Shown here piece after piece: positions 45,138-55,293 of a stretch of 64,000 nucleotides of DNA. The notes beneath the pieces are model-generated. The model had not been told where the DNA came from. It did not search any database and saw nothing but the letters and a program-made list of their open reading frames with translations. Source of the stretch: RGIG250 sp964540025. Lineage in GTDB: Bacteria; Bacillota; Negativicutes; Selenomonadales; Selenomonadaceae. The position numbers and the translations under genes are program-made. Each line of letters opens with the position of its first letter. Position 1 is the first letter of the stretch. The DNA lies in assembly GCA_964540025.1 (NCBI GenBank), contig CAZIKQ010000003.1, positions 1 to 64,000 of the forward strand, in the 5' to 3' direction.

Positions 45138-45767
45138 ATGAAGATGCTCGTAGGATTGGGAAACCCCGGCAAGGAATATGAAAATACAAAGCATAATGTG
45201 GGCTGGATGCTGCTGGATGCAGTAGCTTATAAGCTTGGAACTTCAGCAGGATGGAGAAAATGCGGCAAGGCTCTTGTTGCGGAGTCTCGTCTTGGAGCAG
45301 AAAAACTGATTTTGGTAAAGCCTTTGACTTACATGAATCTTAGTGGGGAAGCTGTAGGCCCCTTGATGAATTGGTATAAGCTTGATACCGGGGATGTTAT
45401 GGTGGCCCATGATGATATGGATATTCCTGTTGGAACTGTCAGAATAAGAAAAAAAGGCGGTGCCGGAGGACACAATGGAATTAAATCTTTGTTGCAGCAC
45501 CTTCCTGATGAGAACTTTGCAAGAATCCGAATTGGTATAGGCAGGCCGCTGCCTAGCTGGTCTGTCGTTAATCATGTCTTGGCGGTATTTAATGAGGACC
45601 AGCGGCCACTGATTGACGAGTCTATCAAGTATCTTATACCGGCGGTAGAGTGTATCGTCACAAATGGTATAGATTTTGCTATGAATAAGTATAACCCCAA
45701 AAAACAAAAGAAAGAAAAAGGGGCTTGGAAAAAGGAACAGGCAGGTGATAAAGAAGACAATGAATGA
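45138..45767 (+). CDS. pth: peptidyl-tRNA hydrolase
   Basis: 209 residues. LVGLGNPGKEYENTKHNVGW includes the catalytic His19; LTYMNLSGEAV and HDDMDIPVG follow, with KGGAGGHNGIKSL near 105. It frees tRNA from prematurely released peptidyl-tRNA. The C-terminus extends with a Lys/Glu-rich tail (KKQKKEKGAWKK) that is not part of the usual fold. Its stop overlaps the radical SAM gene. Confidence 0.96.
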   Translation: MKMLVGLGNPGKEYENTKHNVGWMLLDAVAYKLGTSAGWRKCGKALVAESRLGAEKLILVKPLTYMNLSGEAVGPLMNWYKLDTGDVMVAHDDMDIPVGTVRIRKKGGAGGHNGIKSLLQHLPDENFARIRIGIGRPLPSWSVVNHVLAVFNEDQRPLIDESIKYLIPAVECIVTNGIDFAMNKYNPKKQKKEKGAWKKEQAGDKEDNE

Positions 45768-47013
45768 GGTTACAGCATTATACGCTGACGATGATGGTAA
45801 TATACTTGACATACCGGGCTTAGGCGCCATGGGAAGAGTTGGTAATTCTGAATTGCAGTTGAAACCAGAAGATTTAATACCTTTACCACGGGGGTCAGAT
45901 TTGATGTTTATGCCTGGCCGACAAGCGGTGGGAGTATCTTCAGACGGAGAGGTATTACCGGTTGCTGGTTTGGCTGTTGCGGCGGTTATTCCGCCTGGTT
46001 ACACGAGGACTCATGTCCCCGCATATAGAATCGATTCGGAAAATAATGACTCAGCAAGGCCCCTTCCGCTGTATGGGTATACTGCGGTGGCTGTGTACAA
46101 TGACGAGCTTTATGTAGCGGCAATACATACAGATAATCAAGATGATAAATGGAATCCAGAACATTACAATACAAAAAATCTTTCAAAATTAGTAAAAAAT
46201 GTTAAAAAAGATTTATCTGAAAATCGTCTTGTTGATCACTTGTCAAATTGTGCACTAACTTGGCATTGCCAGACTGCTGAAAACCTTTTTTATCATCGAT
46301 GGGAGGCGGGAATCCCGGTTTCTCCCGTTTGTAATGCGAAATGTTTGGGCTGTATATCATTGCAGCCGGCAGAGTGTTGCCCTTCTCCCCAGAGTAGGAT
46401 TAAATTCAAACCTACGGCAAAGGAAATTGCCGAAATAGGAATTTACCACTTGTCGATAGCTCCTCAGGGTATTGTTAGTTTTGGGCAAGGGTGCGAAGGG
46501 GAGCCGTCTCTGTCAGCCGATAACATAGCTGAAGGGATCAAGCTCATAAGAGAAAATACTGATAAAGGCCAGATCAATATAAATACTAATGCTGGGTTTA
46601 CCCTCGGTATTAGGAAAATAGTTGATGCCGGGCTGAATTCTATGAGAGTCAGCATTATAAGCGCGAGACCGGAATCTTACGACGCCTACTACCGAAGCTC
46701 TTATAAACTGACTGACGTGAAAAACAGTGTCCGATATGCATTGGAGCATGGCGTATATGTATCATTGAATCTTTTATACTTCCCCGGCTTTAACGACCGT
46801 CAGGAAGAAGTAACTGCCTGGCAGGAATTTCTAAAAGAGCTTCCGATACAGATGATTCAGATGAGAAATCTGAATATTGATCCGGACTGGTTTCTTGCAA
46901 CAATGCCACAAAATGGCGGTACATCAATCGGCACGATTAAATTTATTGAGTCGTTAAGAGAAGCACAGCCTGAAATAACAATTGGCAGCTTTAGCCATTA
47001 TTTCGGTGACTGA
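45760..47013 (+). CDS. radical SAM protein of unknown function
   Basis: 417 residues. The Fe-S cluster motif is Cys-x3-Cys-x2-Cys (VCNAKCLGC) near residue 195, followed by GCEGEP near 252, where SAM-binding residues lie in this superfamily. The first 170 residues have no obvious motif and contain AVIPPGYTRTHVPAY. LYFPGFNDRQEEV near 340 and RNLNIDPDWF near 370 are seen in a conserved Firmicute family that I cannot name. ATG 45760 is used; GTG 45745 is an upstream alternative. Substrate unknown. Confidence 0.8.
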   Translation: MNEVTALYADDDGNILDIPGLGAMGRVGNSELQLKPEDLIPLPRGSDLMFMPGRQAVGVSSDGEVLPVAGLAVAAVIPPGYTRTHVPAYRIDSENNDSARPLPLYGYTAVAVYNDELYVAAIHTDNQDDKWNPEHYNTKNLSKLVKNVKKDLSENRLVDHLSNCALTWHCQTAENLFYHRWEAGIPVSPVCNAKCLGCISLQPAECCPSPQSRIKFKPTAKEIAEIGIYHLSIAPQGIVSFGQGCEGEPSLSADNIAEGIKLIRENTDKGQININTNAGFTLGIRKIVDAGLNSMRVSIISARPESYDAYYRSSYKLTDVKNSVRYALEHGVYVSLNLLYFPGFNDRQEEVTAWQEFLKELPIQMIQMRNLNIDPDWFLATMPQNGGTSIGTIKFIESLREAQPEITIGSFSHYFGD

Positions 47014-47172
47014 TGATTAAGCTGTTAGGATTTATGTCCTGTTTAGTAAATTTTTACGTTCTCTAGAAGGAATTGGGGGTTATTTATCGAAAAAATTGCT
47101 GCGGTTTATTTTTATTTGAATACGTGATTGAATTCTTTGTTTTCAATATTTCTACAATGGAGGTAAAGTAAA

Positions 47173-47958
47173 ATGTTGGATGATCAGGATTGGGGACTAT
47201 TCAAAACTAAGCTAAAGGCAAAAACCGGTATTGACCTTGATTTATATAAAGAGGCGCAAATGAGGCGCCGCATTGAGAATCTGGTTTGCCGTAGTGATTT
47301 TACTTCATATGCAGGTTATTTTGATGAGTGCTGCAAAAATAAAGACGATTTTGCTGCCTTCATTGAATATCTTACTATCAACGTTTCCGAATTTTTCAGA
47401 ACCCCTGAAAAATTTGGGTTATTGGAGACCGATATTATTCCTTACCTTTTGAAGCGTTCACCAAAACTTAACATTTGGAGTGCAGGTTGCTCTATCGGTG
47501 CTGAGCCGTATTCTCTTTCCATAATTATGAAGGAGATGACCCCGGGCACGAGGCACCGGATTTTGGCAAGTGATTTAGATATTGAAATTCTGGCAAAGGC
47601 TCGTGCAGGCGTTTATTCGGATAGTGAGCTTAAGGCCGTAAAACCAGCCCGGTTGGCCAAATATTTTGATAAGGTTGATGGAAAATACGCTGTTAAGCGG
47701 GATATAAAATCCGTAATTGAATTTAAGCGTCACAATTTGCTGAAGGATCCCTTCGAGACTGGTTTTGACCTCATTCTTTGCCGAAATGTTGTCATTTACT
47801 TCACTGAAGAGGCGAAAGATCAGCTTTATAGTAATTTTCTCAAGTCATTGAAGCCGGGTGGTATTCTCTTTGTCGGCGCTACCGAAGCTATTCTTAATTT
47901 CCGGAAGCTAGGCTATACAAGCTACAAGCCCTTTTTCTATCAGAGACCGTTGGAATAA
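47173..47958 (+). CDS. cheR: CheR-type chemoreceptor methyltransferase
   Basis: 261 residues. The N-terminal four-helix domain has KTGIDLDLYKEAQMRRRIENLV, where the basic face recognises receptors. The SAM-binding domain has IWSAGCSIGAEPYSLSII near 98, ASDLDIEILAKARAGVY near 135 and LILCRNVVIYFTEEAKDQLY near 205. It methylates glutamates of methyl-accepting chemotaxis proteins. It is monocistronic, ending at a strong terminator, and far from other chemotaxis genes. Confidence 0.93.
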   Translation: MLDDQDWGLFKTKLKAKTGIDLDLYKEAQMRRRIENLVCRSDFTSYAGYFDECCKNKDDFAAFIEYLTINVSEFFRTPEKFGLLETDIIPYLLKRSPKLNIWSAGCSIGAEPYSLSIIMKEMTPGTRHRILASDLDIEILAKARAGVYSDSELKAVKPARLAKYFDKVDGKYAVKRDIKSVIEFKRHNLLKDPFETGFDLILCRNVVIYFTEEAKDQLYSNFLKSLKPGGILFVGATEAILNFRKLGYTSYKPFFYQRPLE

Positions 47959-47975
47959 AATAGTACGATTTAATT

Positions 47976-48002
47976 AGGGAGGGCTTAGCCCTCCCTGTTT
48001 TT
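47976..48002 (+). terminator. terminator after cheR
   Basis: A perfect nine-bp stem, AGGGAGGGC with GCCCTCCCT, a three-base loop TTA and a GTTTTTT tail. Confidence 0.9.
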
Positions 48003-48014
48003 GGTTTAGTATAA

Positions 48015-48826
48015 ATGAATCTTCTTGAAAGTGTTGATAAAAGCTTCCGCTGGGCATATGAAAAAAGCTTTTTTTATCGGCAAATATATAATAAACAGGG
48101 CATCCTCGTTAAGGATTCCATGACAAGAGCTGATTTTATGCAGCTACCGGTTATTAGTTTACTTGATTACATATCAGCGCCACTGCTCGATGTTGTATCT
48201 CTACCTTTAAGTTCTATCAGTGAAATTAGTTCAGCGACTTATGGAGAATCAATGTTTCTAAAAGCAAGGTCAGATAAAGAAATCAGCGATAGTGTTGAAT
48301 TGACAAAAAATATTTAGTCAGTATGGGTGTTAATAGAACGTCAATAGTGGCGCTTGATGGTCTCTCAGCTGTCGAGGGAACAGAAATATCAATGGCATTA
48401 TCGGCTATTGGGGCTGGTGTCTGCTATTTAACTACGGAGATGAGCTTTGCTGAAAAGCTGAATTTACTTGGACAGGTAGGGGTAGATACGATGATTGTTC
48501 ATGTAGATTCTCTACATGAATATATAATAACCGACCGTGTCTCTATTTTATCCAGGTTGTTCCGAATCGTAGCGATATCTTATAATTATCCAAAGAATGA
48601 GAAAAAACAATGTATTTCAGAATACGAAGCAACGATAGGGACTCCAATATATGAAATCATTTCCTTACCGTGGACAGCGTCACTGATTGACCTATACAAG
48701 AGCGTTGGTAGTGATGATTACATAGCTCGCAACACACTACTGATAGAAAATATATCAGATGATCCGATTTTTACAGATACTGCGGCGAGAGCGATGCCGT
48801 TGATTAGAGTGAAACAGGACGGTTGA
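48015..48826 (+). CDS. degenerate phenylacetate-CoA-ligase-like protein, frame broken
   Basis: Two frames (48015-48317 and 48323-48826) join at six A (48305-48310); one extra A gives a continuous chain of about 270 residues. It resembles Paa[32 protein letters not shown], then SSATYGES where SSGTTGKP binds [15 protein letters not shown], and AMPLIRVK where AMPLIRYRTGD occurs. The ATP loop is replaced and the usual C-terminal 150 residues are missing, so ligase activity is unlikely. No strong ribosome site. It sits between cheR and uvrA. It may be a pseudoenzyme or a decaying gene. Confidence 0.55.
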
Positions 48827-48832
48827 AAGATT

Positions 48833-51655
48833 ATGGATAATTTCATCAAAATTAAAGGTGCAAGAGCGCATAACCTTAAAAACATAAGTCTTGAAATTCC
48901 CCGGGATAAACTGGTAGTTGTTACAGGACTGTCAGGTTCGGGAAAATCTTCCCTTGCCTTTGATACTATTTATGCAGAAGGGCAAAGGAGATATGTTGAA
49001 TCGCTGTCATCCTATGCCAGACAGTTTCTTGGCCAAATGGATAAGCCGGATGTAGACTATATAGAAGGGCTTTCTCCGGCCATTTCTATCGATCAAAAAA
49101 CGACCAGTCATAATCCAAGGTCAACCGTTGGCACAGTGACGGAAATCTATGATTATCTTCGCTTGTTATTTGCCAGAGCAGGGCGGCCTCATTGTCCGAA
49201 ATGCGGAAAACCCATTACTCAGCAATCCCTTGATCAAATGCTTGATCAAATCTTAAAACTGCCGGAACGGACAAAAATATATATCACCGCCCAGGTGGTA
49301 AGAGGTAAAAAGGGGGAACATCGAAATACCTTAGCGGCAATCCGCCGGGACGGGTACGTCCGGGTACGCATAGACGGTGAATTGTACGACATCAACGATG
49401 ACATCAAGCTTGATAAGAATAAGAAGCACACTATTGAGGTTGTAGTCGATCGTCTGGCGATCCGTGATGACATAAGAGACAGACTGGCAGACTCGGTTGA
49501 AAGTGCATTAAAGATAGGCGGCGGGGTTGTATATGTTGATGTCATAGACGGCGAAACCTTAATGTTCAGTCAGAACTTTGCCTGTGTTGATTGCGGTATA
49601 AGTTTGCCGGAAATAGCCCCGAGAATGTTTTCCTTTAACAGTCCTTTCGGGGCTTGTCCAAGTTGCAGCGGACTGGGAAGTAATAAAAAGTTTGATGAAA
49701 GCCTCGTAGTTCCTGACCCTGATAAAAGCATAGCCGATGGCGCCTTTGCCCCCCTGTCCAAAAATCTTGCTTCATACGCTATGTGTCAGATAGGGGCAAT
49801 GCTGTACAAGCATGGGGAAAAGCTGGAAACTCCCTGGAATAAGTTGCCGGAAAAACTTAGATATTCCCTGTTGTATGGTTCAAAAGAGATGGTGGATTTT
49901 GAATATGAAAATATGTTTGGTGAAGTTCGCACCCACCATGTTTATTTTGAGGGCGTCATGAATATTCTTCAGCGCCGCTATAAAGAAACGACCTCCGATG
50001 AAATGAGGGAAAGCTACGAGCAATATATGACAGAGACTCCTTGTCCTGCTTGTAATGGGTCAAGACTTAAACCTGAAACACTGGCAGTAACGATTGGCGG
50101 GATGAATATTCATCAGGTTACCTCTTTATCAGTCAGTGATTCACTGGCCTTTTTTGACAAACTAAACCTTAGCGATAGAGAGAAAAAAATAGCAGCACAG
50201 GTACTAAAGGAAATCAAGGCAAGGCTTGGTTTTTTATCTCATGTGGGACTCGATTACCTGACTTTGAACAGGTCAGCCGGAACTCTATCCGGAGGTGAAG
50301 CACAGCGAATCAGACTTGCTACCCAGATAGGTTCGGGCCTTATGGGAGTACTATATATTCTCGATGAACCCAGCATAGGGCTTCATCAGAGAGATAACAA
50401 ACGCTTGTTGGATGCCCTTTGTCATTTACGGGATTTAGGAAATACTCTTATCGTTGTTGAGCATGACGAAGATACAATGCGCACGGCTGACCAAATTATC
50501 GATATTGGACCAGGGGCCGGTGAGCATGGAGGCAGAGTCGTGGCGCAAGGTACAGCGAGTGAGATTTCTGCTAATCCGGAGTCAATAACTGGACAGTATT
50601 TGTCAGGGGAAAAAACTATTCCTGTTCCATCCATTCGTAGAACGGGAAGTGTAAATGCTATTGAAATAATTGGGGCGGAAGAAAATAACCTTAAAAATGT
50701 GAATGTAAGATTCCCCATAGGCCTGTTTACAGTTGTTACCGGGGTTTCCGGTTCCGGAAAGAGCACGCTTGTCAACGAAATACTCTATAAAGGAGTGGCG
50801 GCCCGGTTATACCATACAAAAGGCAAGCCGGGCAAGCATAAAGAAATTGCTGGGCTTGAATTTATAGACAAAATCATAGATGTTGACCAATCACCTATTG
50901 GTAGAACTCCCAGATCAAATCCTGCCACTTATACTGGCTTATTTGACGCTGTTCGAGATTTATTCAGCAAGACTGCTGAAGCAAAAATGAGGGGATATAA
51001 GCCGGGAAGATTTAGCTTTAATGTTAAGGGAGGCAGATGCGAAGCCTGTAAAGGCGATGGAATAATAAAGATAGAGATGCATTTTCTTCCGGATGTATAT
51101 GTACCATGTGAAGTTTGTCATGGGGCAAGATATAATAGAGAAACCCTTGAGGCTAAATACAAAGGAAAGAGCATATCTGATGTCTTAAATATGACGATTG
51201 ATGAGGCTTTGGATTTCTTTGCTAATATCCCGGTGATAGCCAGAAAGCTTCAAACGATACACGATGTAGGACTTGGCTATATAAAGCTTGGACAGCCGGC
51301 AACCACTCTTTCCGGGGGTGAGGCCCAGCGAGTTAAACTAGCCTCTGAGCTGTCGAAAAGGTCTACCGGAAAAACGTTATATATTCTTGATGAACCGACT
51401 ACAGGTCTTCATACCGATGATATTTCCCGCTTACTGGTGATCCTGCAAAGGTTGGTAGATTCAGGAGACACTGTTGTAGTTATTGAGCATAATCTTGATG
51501 TAATTAAATCAGCTGATTATATTATTGACCTGGGGCCAGAGGGAGGCGAGGACGGAGGAACCATAGTATGTACAGGTACTCCTGAGGATATTTCAAATAA
51601 TAATCAATCCTATACTGGCAGCTTCCTCAAACCATTACTTAACGGAAAAAGATGA
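48833..51655 (+). CDS. uvrA: excinuclease ABC subunit A
   Basis: 940 residues, full length. The two ABC modules have Walker [10 protein letters not shown] near 32 and GVSGSGKST near 640, with signature loops [11 protein letters not shown] and [11 protein letters not shown]. Zinc modules show CPKCGKP near 122, CVDCG...CPSCSG near 250-280 and CEACKGDG near 740. It is the damage sensor of nucleotide excision repair, working with UvrB and UvrC. The ATG follows the preceding gene by seven bases. Confidence 0.98.
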   Translation: MDNFIKIKGARAHNLKNISLEIPRDKLVVVTGLSGSGKSSLAFDTIYAEGQRRYVESLSSYARQFLGQMDKPDVDYIEGLSPAISIDQKTTSHNPRSTVGTVTEIYDYLRLLFARAGRPHCPKCGKPITQQSLDQMLDQILKLPERTKIYITAQVVRGKKGEHRNTLAAIRRDGYVRVRIDGELYDINDDIKLDKNKKHTIEVVVDRLAIRDDIRDRLADSVESALKIGGGVVYVDVIDGETLMFSQNFACVDCGISLPEIAPRMFSFNSPFGACPSCSGLGSNKKFDESLVVPDPDKSIADGAFAPLSKNLASYAMCQIGAMLYKHGEKLETPWNKLPEKLRYSLLYGSKEMVDFEYENMFGEVRTHHVYFEGVMNILQRRYKETTSDEMRESYEQYMTETPCPACNGSRLKPETLAVTIGGMNIHQVTSLSVSDSLAFFDKLNLSDREKKIAAQVLKEIKARLGFLSHVGLDYLTLNRSAGTLSGGEAQRIRLATQIGSGLMGVLYILDEPSIGLHQRDNKRLLDALCHLRDLGNTLIVVEHDEDTMRTADQIIDIGPGAGEHGGRVVAQGTASEISANPESITGQYLSGEKTIPVPSIRRTGSVNAIEIIGAEENNLKNVNVRFPIGLFTVVTGVSGSGKSTLVNEILYKGVAARLYHTKGKPGKHKEIAGLEFIDKIIDVDQSPIGRTPRSNPATYTGLFDAVRDLFSKTAEAKMRGYKPGRFSFNVKGGRCEACKGDGIIKIEMHFLPDVYVPCEVCHGARYNRETLEAKYKGKSISDVLNMTIDEALDFFANIPVIARKLQTIHDVGLGYIKLGQPATTLSGGEAQRVKLASELSKRSTGKTLYILDEPTTGLHTDDISRLLVILQRLVDSGDTVVVIEHNLDVIKSADYIIDLGPEGGEDGGTIVCTGTPEDISNNNQSYTGSFLKPLLNGKR

Positions 51656-51718
51656 ATGTCATGCTTGGTAAAGTATTTGCTTGAAAAAATTTAAGCTGTA
51701 TAGTATCATGTAAAAAAG

Positions 51719-51752
51719 TTAGAAGCGTTTGCAATTATGCAAGCGCTTCTAA
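51719..51752 (+). terminator. hairpin after uvrA
   Basis: TTAGAAGCG-T-TTGC pairs with GCAA-G-CGCTTCTAA (14 bp, one wobble) over a six-base loop, about 60 bases after the uvrA stop. The tail TAATTTTG is short, so it is a probable rather than certain terminator. Confidence 0.65.
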
Positions 51753-51846
51753 TAATTTTGAAATTATAAAGAACAGTTTTCAATTTCTTTCTCATTTTTG
51801 AGCAGCATGTTTGTTTCTGATAATATAATCGTATTTGGAGGAAACT

Positions 51847-53031
51847 ATGACAGAATTATTACTGGAACGCTACTTTGGCGGAGTGATGCCAAGGGGAGAT
51901 AATTCAGACGACCGAAAGAAAATCGGGCAATTTACCGGAATCGTTGGTATTATTGTAAATCTGCTTCTTTTTGCACTGAAACTTGCTTTAGGTCTTATTA
52001 CATCATCACTGGCAATAGTGGCTGATGCCATTAATAATTTATCAGATGCAGGCGTGTCCCTTGTTACGATTCTTGGTTTTAGATTTGCGGCTAAACCAGC
52101 CGATGGCGAACATCCTTATGGTCATGGACGAATTGAGTACCTTACGGGTCTATTTTTGGCGGTAATAATTCTTGTTGTTGGCCTTAAAACAGCAGAAGAG
52201 TCTTATCAACGCATCATCTCACCGGTGGAGATAAGTGTCGACTCTGTAATAATTGGCGGACTCACTCTTTCAATTTTTACAAAACTGTGGCTTGGTCATT
52301 TCTACAAGTCAATAGGAAATCGGATCGGCTCTGTGGCTATAAGAGCAGCCGCTACAGATAGCTTTTCAGATTGTATTTCAACCGGTGGCGTAATGCTGAG
52401 TATTCTTGTTTATTATTTCGGCGGATACAATATCGATGGATATGCAGGAATGATTGTCGCCCTGTTTATTTTACTTACCGGATATCATGCTGCAGATGAC
52501 ACGTTAAAGCCGTTACTGGGAACCAACCCGGATGAAGAGATTACGGCCAGAATTGATGAAATCGTGAAAAAATGTAAGAATATTCTCGGCTATCATGATT
52601 TGGTGATACACAGCTATGGACCGAATCATTCCTTTGCTACACTTCATGCAGAAATTTCCGCAGATTATGATATAGTATCTGCCCACGATATTATAGATAC
52701 ACTGGAAAAAAGGATCAACGATGAGCTGGGGATAGAGATAATCATACATATGGATCCTGTAGATCTAAATAGCACTGAGAAAAAGATATGTCAAAAAGTA
52801 GTCGAAGATATTTTGAAGGGTATTGATGCCGGACTTTCCTTACATGATTTTCACCTCACTAAATCTAAGGGAAACCAGAAAAAGATGTGCTTTGAGATAA
52901 TGGTCCCTTATGGATATAAAATAGACGATGAACGGCTAAAGGGAATAATTTTTGAAGAACTGCTTAATAGGTGCAGCCCTTACACGGCATCCATACACTT
53001 GGATCACCCGTATCAACACAGTTGTTCCTGA
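51847..53031 (+). CDS. cation diffusion facilitator family transporter
   Basis: 394 residues. Six membrane helices; the metal site in helix 2 is DAINNLSDAGVSL, and PADGEHPYGHGRIEYL is the conserved loop. A second Asp-rich motif ATDSFSDCISTGG lies in helix 5. A cytoplasmic ferredoxin-like domain (about 215-300) is followed by an extra C-terminal region of roughly 90 residues with a second similar fold. It exports Zn2+, Fe2+ or Mn2+ against protons. ATG 51847 follows GGAGG by five bases. A TATAAT at 51824-51829 may be its -10 box. Confidence 0.92.
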   Translation: MTELLLERYFGGVMPRGDNSDDRKKIGQFTGIVGIIVNLLLFALKLALGLITSSLAIVADAINNLSDAGVSLVTILGFRFAAKPADGEHPYGHGRIEYLTGLFLAVIILVVGLKTAEESYQRIISPVEISVDSVIIGGLTLSIFTKLWLGHFYKSIGNRIGSVAIRAAATDSFSDCISTGGVMLSILVYYFGGYNIDGYAGMIVALFILLTGYHAADDTLKPLLGTNPDEEITARIDEIVKKCKNILGYHDLVIHSYGPNHSFATLHAEISADYDIVSAHDIIDTLEKRINDELGIEIIIHMDPVDLNSTEKKICQKVVEDILKGIDAGLSLHDFHLTKSKGNQKKMCFEIMVPYGYKIDDERLKGIIFEELLNRCSPYTASIHLDHPYQHSCS

Positions 53032-53200
53032 GCCTGAACAATTTCTTAATTGTTGCTTCGTGCATCCCCAGTACATTGAGATATTTCACATCTTCCTTGT
53101 ATTGATCATAGGTTATATTTTCCCTTGCTTAGCAGTGAATGCACTGTTGTGAAGGCTTTAGTTGCCGCAACAAATCACAGGCTTAAACATATTAAAATTT

Positions 53201-53905
53201 TTAGCGAATCGCTGCTTCAAAGGCAATCCGTAACATGTCATCAAATGTTGTCGTTCTTTCTTCGGGAGTTGTTTCTTCACCGGTTATGAGATGATTGCTG
53301 ACTGTAAACAGGGCAAGCCCTTCTACATGGTATTTGGCAGCGAGCAGATAAAGGGCGGCCGCTTCCATTTCAGCGGCGAGAACACCGTAATCCTGAAGCT
53401 TTTTTAAGTTGATCTCATCATCATAGAGCCTGTCCTGGGAAAGGACATTACCTACATGCACTTTAATTCCATATTCTCTTGCAACAGCTACAGAGCGTTC
53501 CAAAAAAGAATAATCAGCCGTAGGGGAAAAAGTGATACACGGTCCAAAAGTGTTGCGGATCATAGAAGAGTCTGTAGTGCAGGACTGAGCAATGACAACA
53601 TCGCGAACTTTTATGTATTCCTGCATGGCTCCACAGGTTCCCACCCGGACAAGGCGCTTTACCCCGTAATCCTTGATCAATTCGTTGACGTATATAGATA
53701 TAGAGGGCATACCCATGCCTGTACCCATAACGGAAATCCGTTCACCTTTGTAAAAACCTGTATAACCAAGAATGTTTCTGGTTGAATTAAATTGTTTAAC
53801 GTCAGTTAAAAAAACTTCAGCCGCATGCTTTGCTCTGAGAGGATCTCCCGGAAGAAGAATGCGCTCAGCTACTTCACCTGGTTCACCAGAAATATGCCAT
53901 CCCAT
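53201..53905 (-). CDS. deoD: purine-nucleoside phosphorylase DeoD-type
   Basis: 234 residues, matching hexameric DeoD. ERILLPGDPLRAKHAAE near 14-30 includes the phosphate-binding region, and VMGTGMGMPSISIYVNELI near 64, RVGTCGAMQ near 88 and EMEAAALYLLA near 178 are family blocks. It cleaves purine nucleosides with phosphate. ATG 53905 is chosen because AGAAGG lies seven bases upstream. A TTGTAA / TAAAGT pair with a 17-base spacer (53941-53969, minus strand) may be its promoter. Confidence 0.95.
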   Translation of the reverse strand: MGWHISGEPGEVAERILLPGDPLRAKHAAEVFLTDVKQFNSTRNILGYTGFYKGERISVMGTGMGMPSISIYVNELIKDYGVKRLVRVGTCGAMQEYIKVRDVVIAQSCTTDSSMIRNTFGPCITFSPTADYSFLERSVAVAREYGIKVHVGNVLSQDRLYDDEINLKKLQDYGVLAAEMEAAALYLLAAKYHVEGLALFTVSNHLITGEETTPEERTTTFDDMLRIAFEAAIR

Positions 53906-54087
53906 ATGTATACCTTCTTTCATAAGATTTTTATACAATTACTTTAATATATATTGTATTCTTTTACAAGTGTATATGGAAAATGTAGATATTTTTTATA
54001 AAAGCATAATGACAGGCAGGAATTGATTACAATAGACGAGAATAATCTGTGAATCAGATTTGATGTAATTATTTCAATATTTAGGTG

Positions 54088-55065
54088 ATGAATTTGTTAT
54101 CAAAATCTTATTCTCTAATCAGAAAAGAACTTGATGAGGTTGAAGATTGTCTACGGAAGGTTTCTGAAACGACTTTTCCTCTGTTATCTGGCATTGGAAG
54201 CAGTCTTATAAGTGCCGGCGGAAAAAGACTGCGTCCCGCGCTGTTTTTGTTGGCCGCCAAATTGTCAAGAAAGGATAATTATGATGATATCGTACCACTG
54301 GCAGCATCGTTGGAGCTTATCCATGTGGCATCTTTAATCCATGATGATGTCATAGATAATTCCCTTTTGCGCAGGGGAAAAGAAACAGCAAATGCAAGAT
54401 ATGGTAATCATGTGGCGGTTTTAGCCGGCGATTACTTTTTTGCCAGCGCATTTGGTTTGATTAGTGACAAAGAATATCCGAGAATTATAGGGAAAAAGCT
54501 TATTGAGCTTGTAAAACTACTGGCAGTTGGAGAAATTCAACAGGACTCCTCATTGTATACAATTCCCGCCGGCGAGGATACATATTATTGCCAAATCGAA
54601 AAAAAGACGGCTGCATTCATGGCTGTCTGCTGTGAAATTGGTGCCTTGGTGGAAGGAATGGGGACTGATATTTCTAATAAACTTTATAACTATGGCCATA
54701 ATTTAGGAATGGCATTTCAGATTACCGATGATTTGCTGGATGTGACCAGCAATGAGGAAACGCTAGGCAAACCGGCAGGGTGTGACATTAAGCAGGGCGT
54801 AATAACTTTGCCAGTTATTTATGCTTTGGAATGCTCTTCTAAAAAAGAAAGACTGGCGGCTATAATTTCCAATCCCTTGATGAGTGATGAGGAATTGCGG
54901 GAGGCTGTTATGATCGTCAAGGAGAGTGAAGGTGTTGCCAGGTCGAATAAAAAAATCCAGGAGTACGTCAATAAGGCCAAGTCATTTATTCCTGAAGAAT
55001 GTAGCGAAAATTTAAGAAAATCCTTTGTCCTTTTAGCTGATTATATCTTGAAACGTAATTATTGA
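54088..55065 (+). CDS. polyprenyl diphosphate synthase
   Basis: 325 residues. The first Asp-rich motif is Asp86-Asp87-x2-Asp90 (LIHDDVID) and the second Asp214-Asp215-x2-Asp218 (QITDDLLD), with GGKRLRP at 45-50 binding isopentenyl diphosphate. It makes the long isoprenoid side chain, probably hepta- or octaprenyl diphosphate for menaquinone. ATG 54088 is used; GTG 54085 and TTG 54094 are alternatives around the TTAGGTG site. The ubiD-ubiA pair downstream supports a quinone role. Confidence 0.92.
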   Translation: MNLLSKSYSLIRKELDEVEDCLRKVSETTFPLLSGIGSSLISAGGKRLRPALFLLAAKLSRKDNYDDIVPLAASLELIHVASLIHDDVIDNSLLRRGKETANARYGNHVAVLAGDYFFASAFGLISDKEYPRIIGKKLIELVKLLAVGEIQQDSSLYTIPAGEDTYYCQIEKKTAAFMAVCCEIGALVEGMGTDISNKLYNYGHNLGMAFQITDDLLDVTSNEETLGKPAGCDIKQGVITLPVIYALECSSKKERLAAIISNPLMSDEELREAVMIVKESEGVARSNKKIQEYVNKAKSFIPEECSENLRKSFVLLADYILKRNY

Positions 55066-55089
55066 TTTTGTTATTAAGGAGGAGAAAAT

Positions 55090-55293
55090 ATGTTTGGCAT
55101 TGGTGTTCCGGAACTTATTCTTATTCTTATAATTGGCCTGGTAGTTTTTGGACCGGGAAAACTACCAGAGGTTGGCAAAGCCCTTGGCAAAGGCATTAAT
55201 GAGTTCAAAAAAGCAACCTCTGATATAAGTGAACCAAAACCAATGAACACGGAAAAACCTGAAAACAAAAGCGAAGTGAAGGAAGATGCCTGA
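55090..55293 (+). CDS. tatA: Sec-independent translocase TatA
   Basis: 67 residues. A short N-terminal membrane helix ([22 protein letters not shown]), the conserved FGPGKLPE hinge and an amphipathic helix ([15 protein letters not shown]), then a charged tail. It oligomerises to form the Tat pore for folded proteins. AAGGAGG precedes the ATG. The stop overlaps tatC by eight bases. Confidence 0.95.
   Translation: MFGIGVPELILILIIGLVVFGPGKLPEVGKALGKGINEFKKATSDISEPKPMNTEKPENKSEVKEDA

Noticed and set aside
45243..45830. 195-codon minus-strand frame opposite pth
   Set aside because: Shadow of pth and the radical SAM gene start; no motif or ribosome site.
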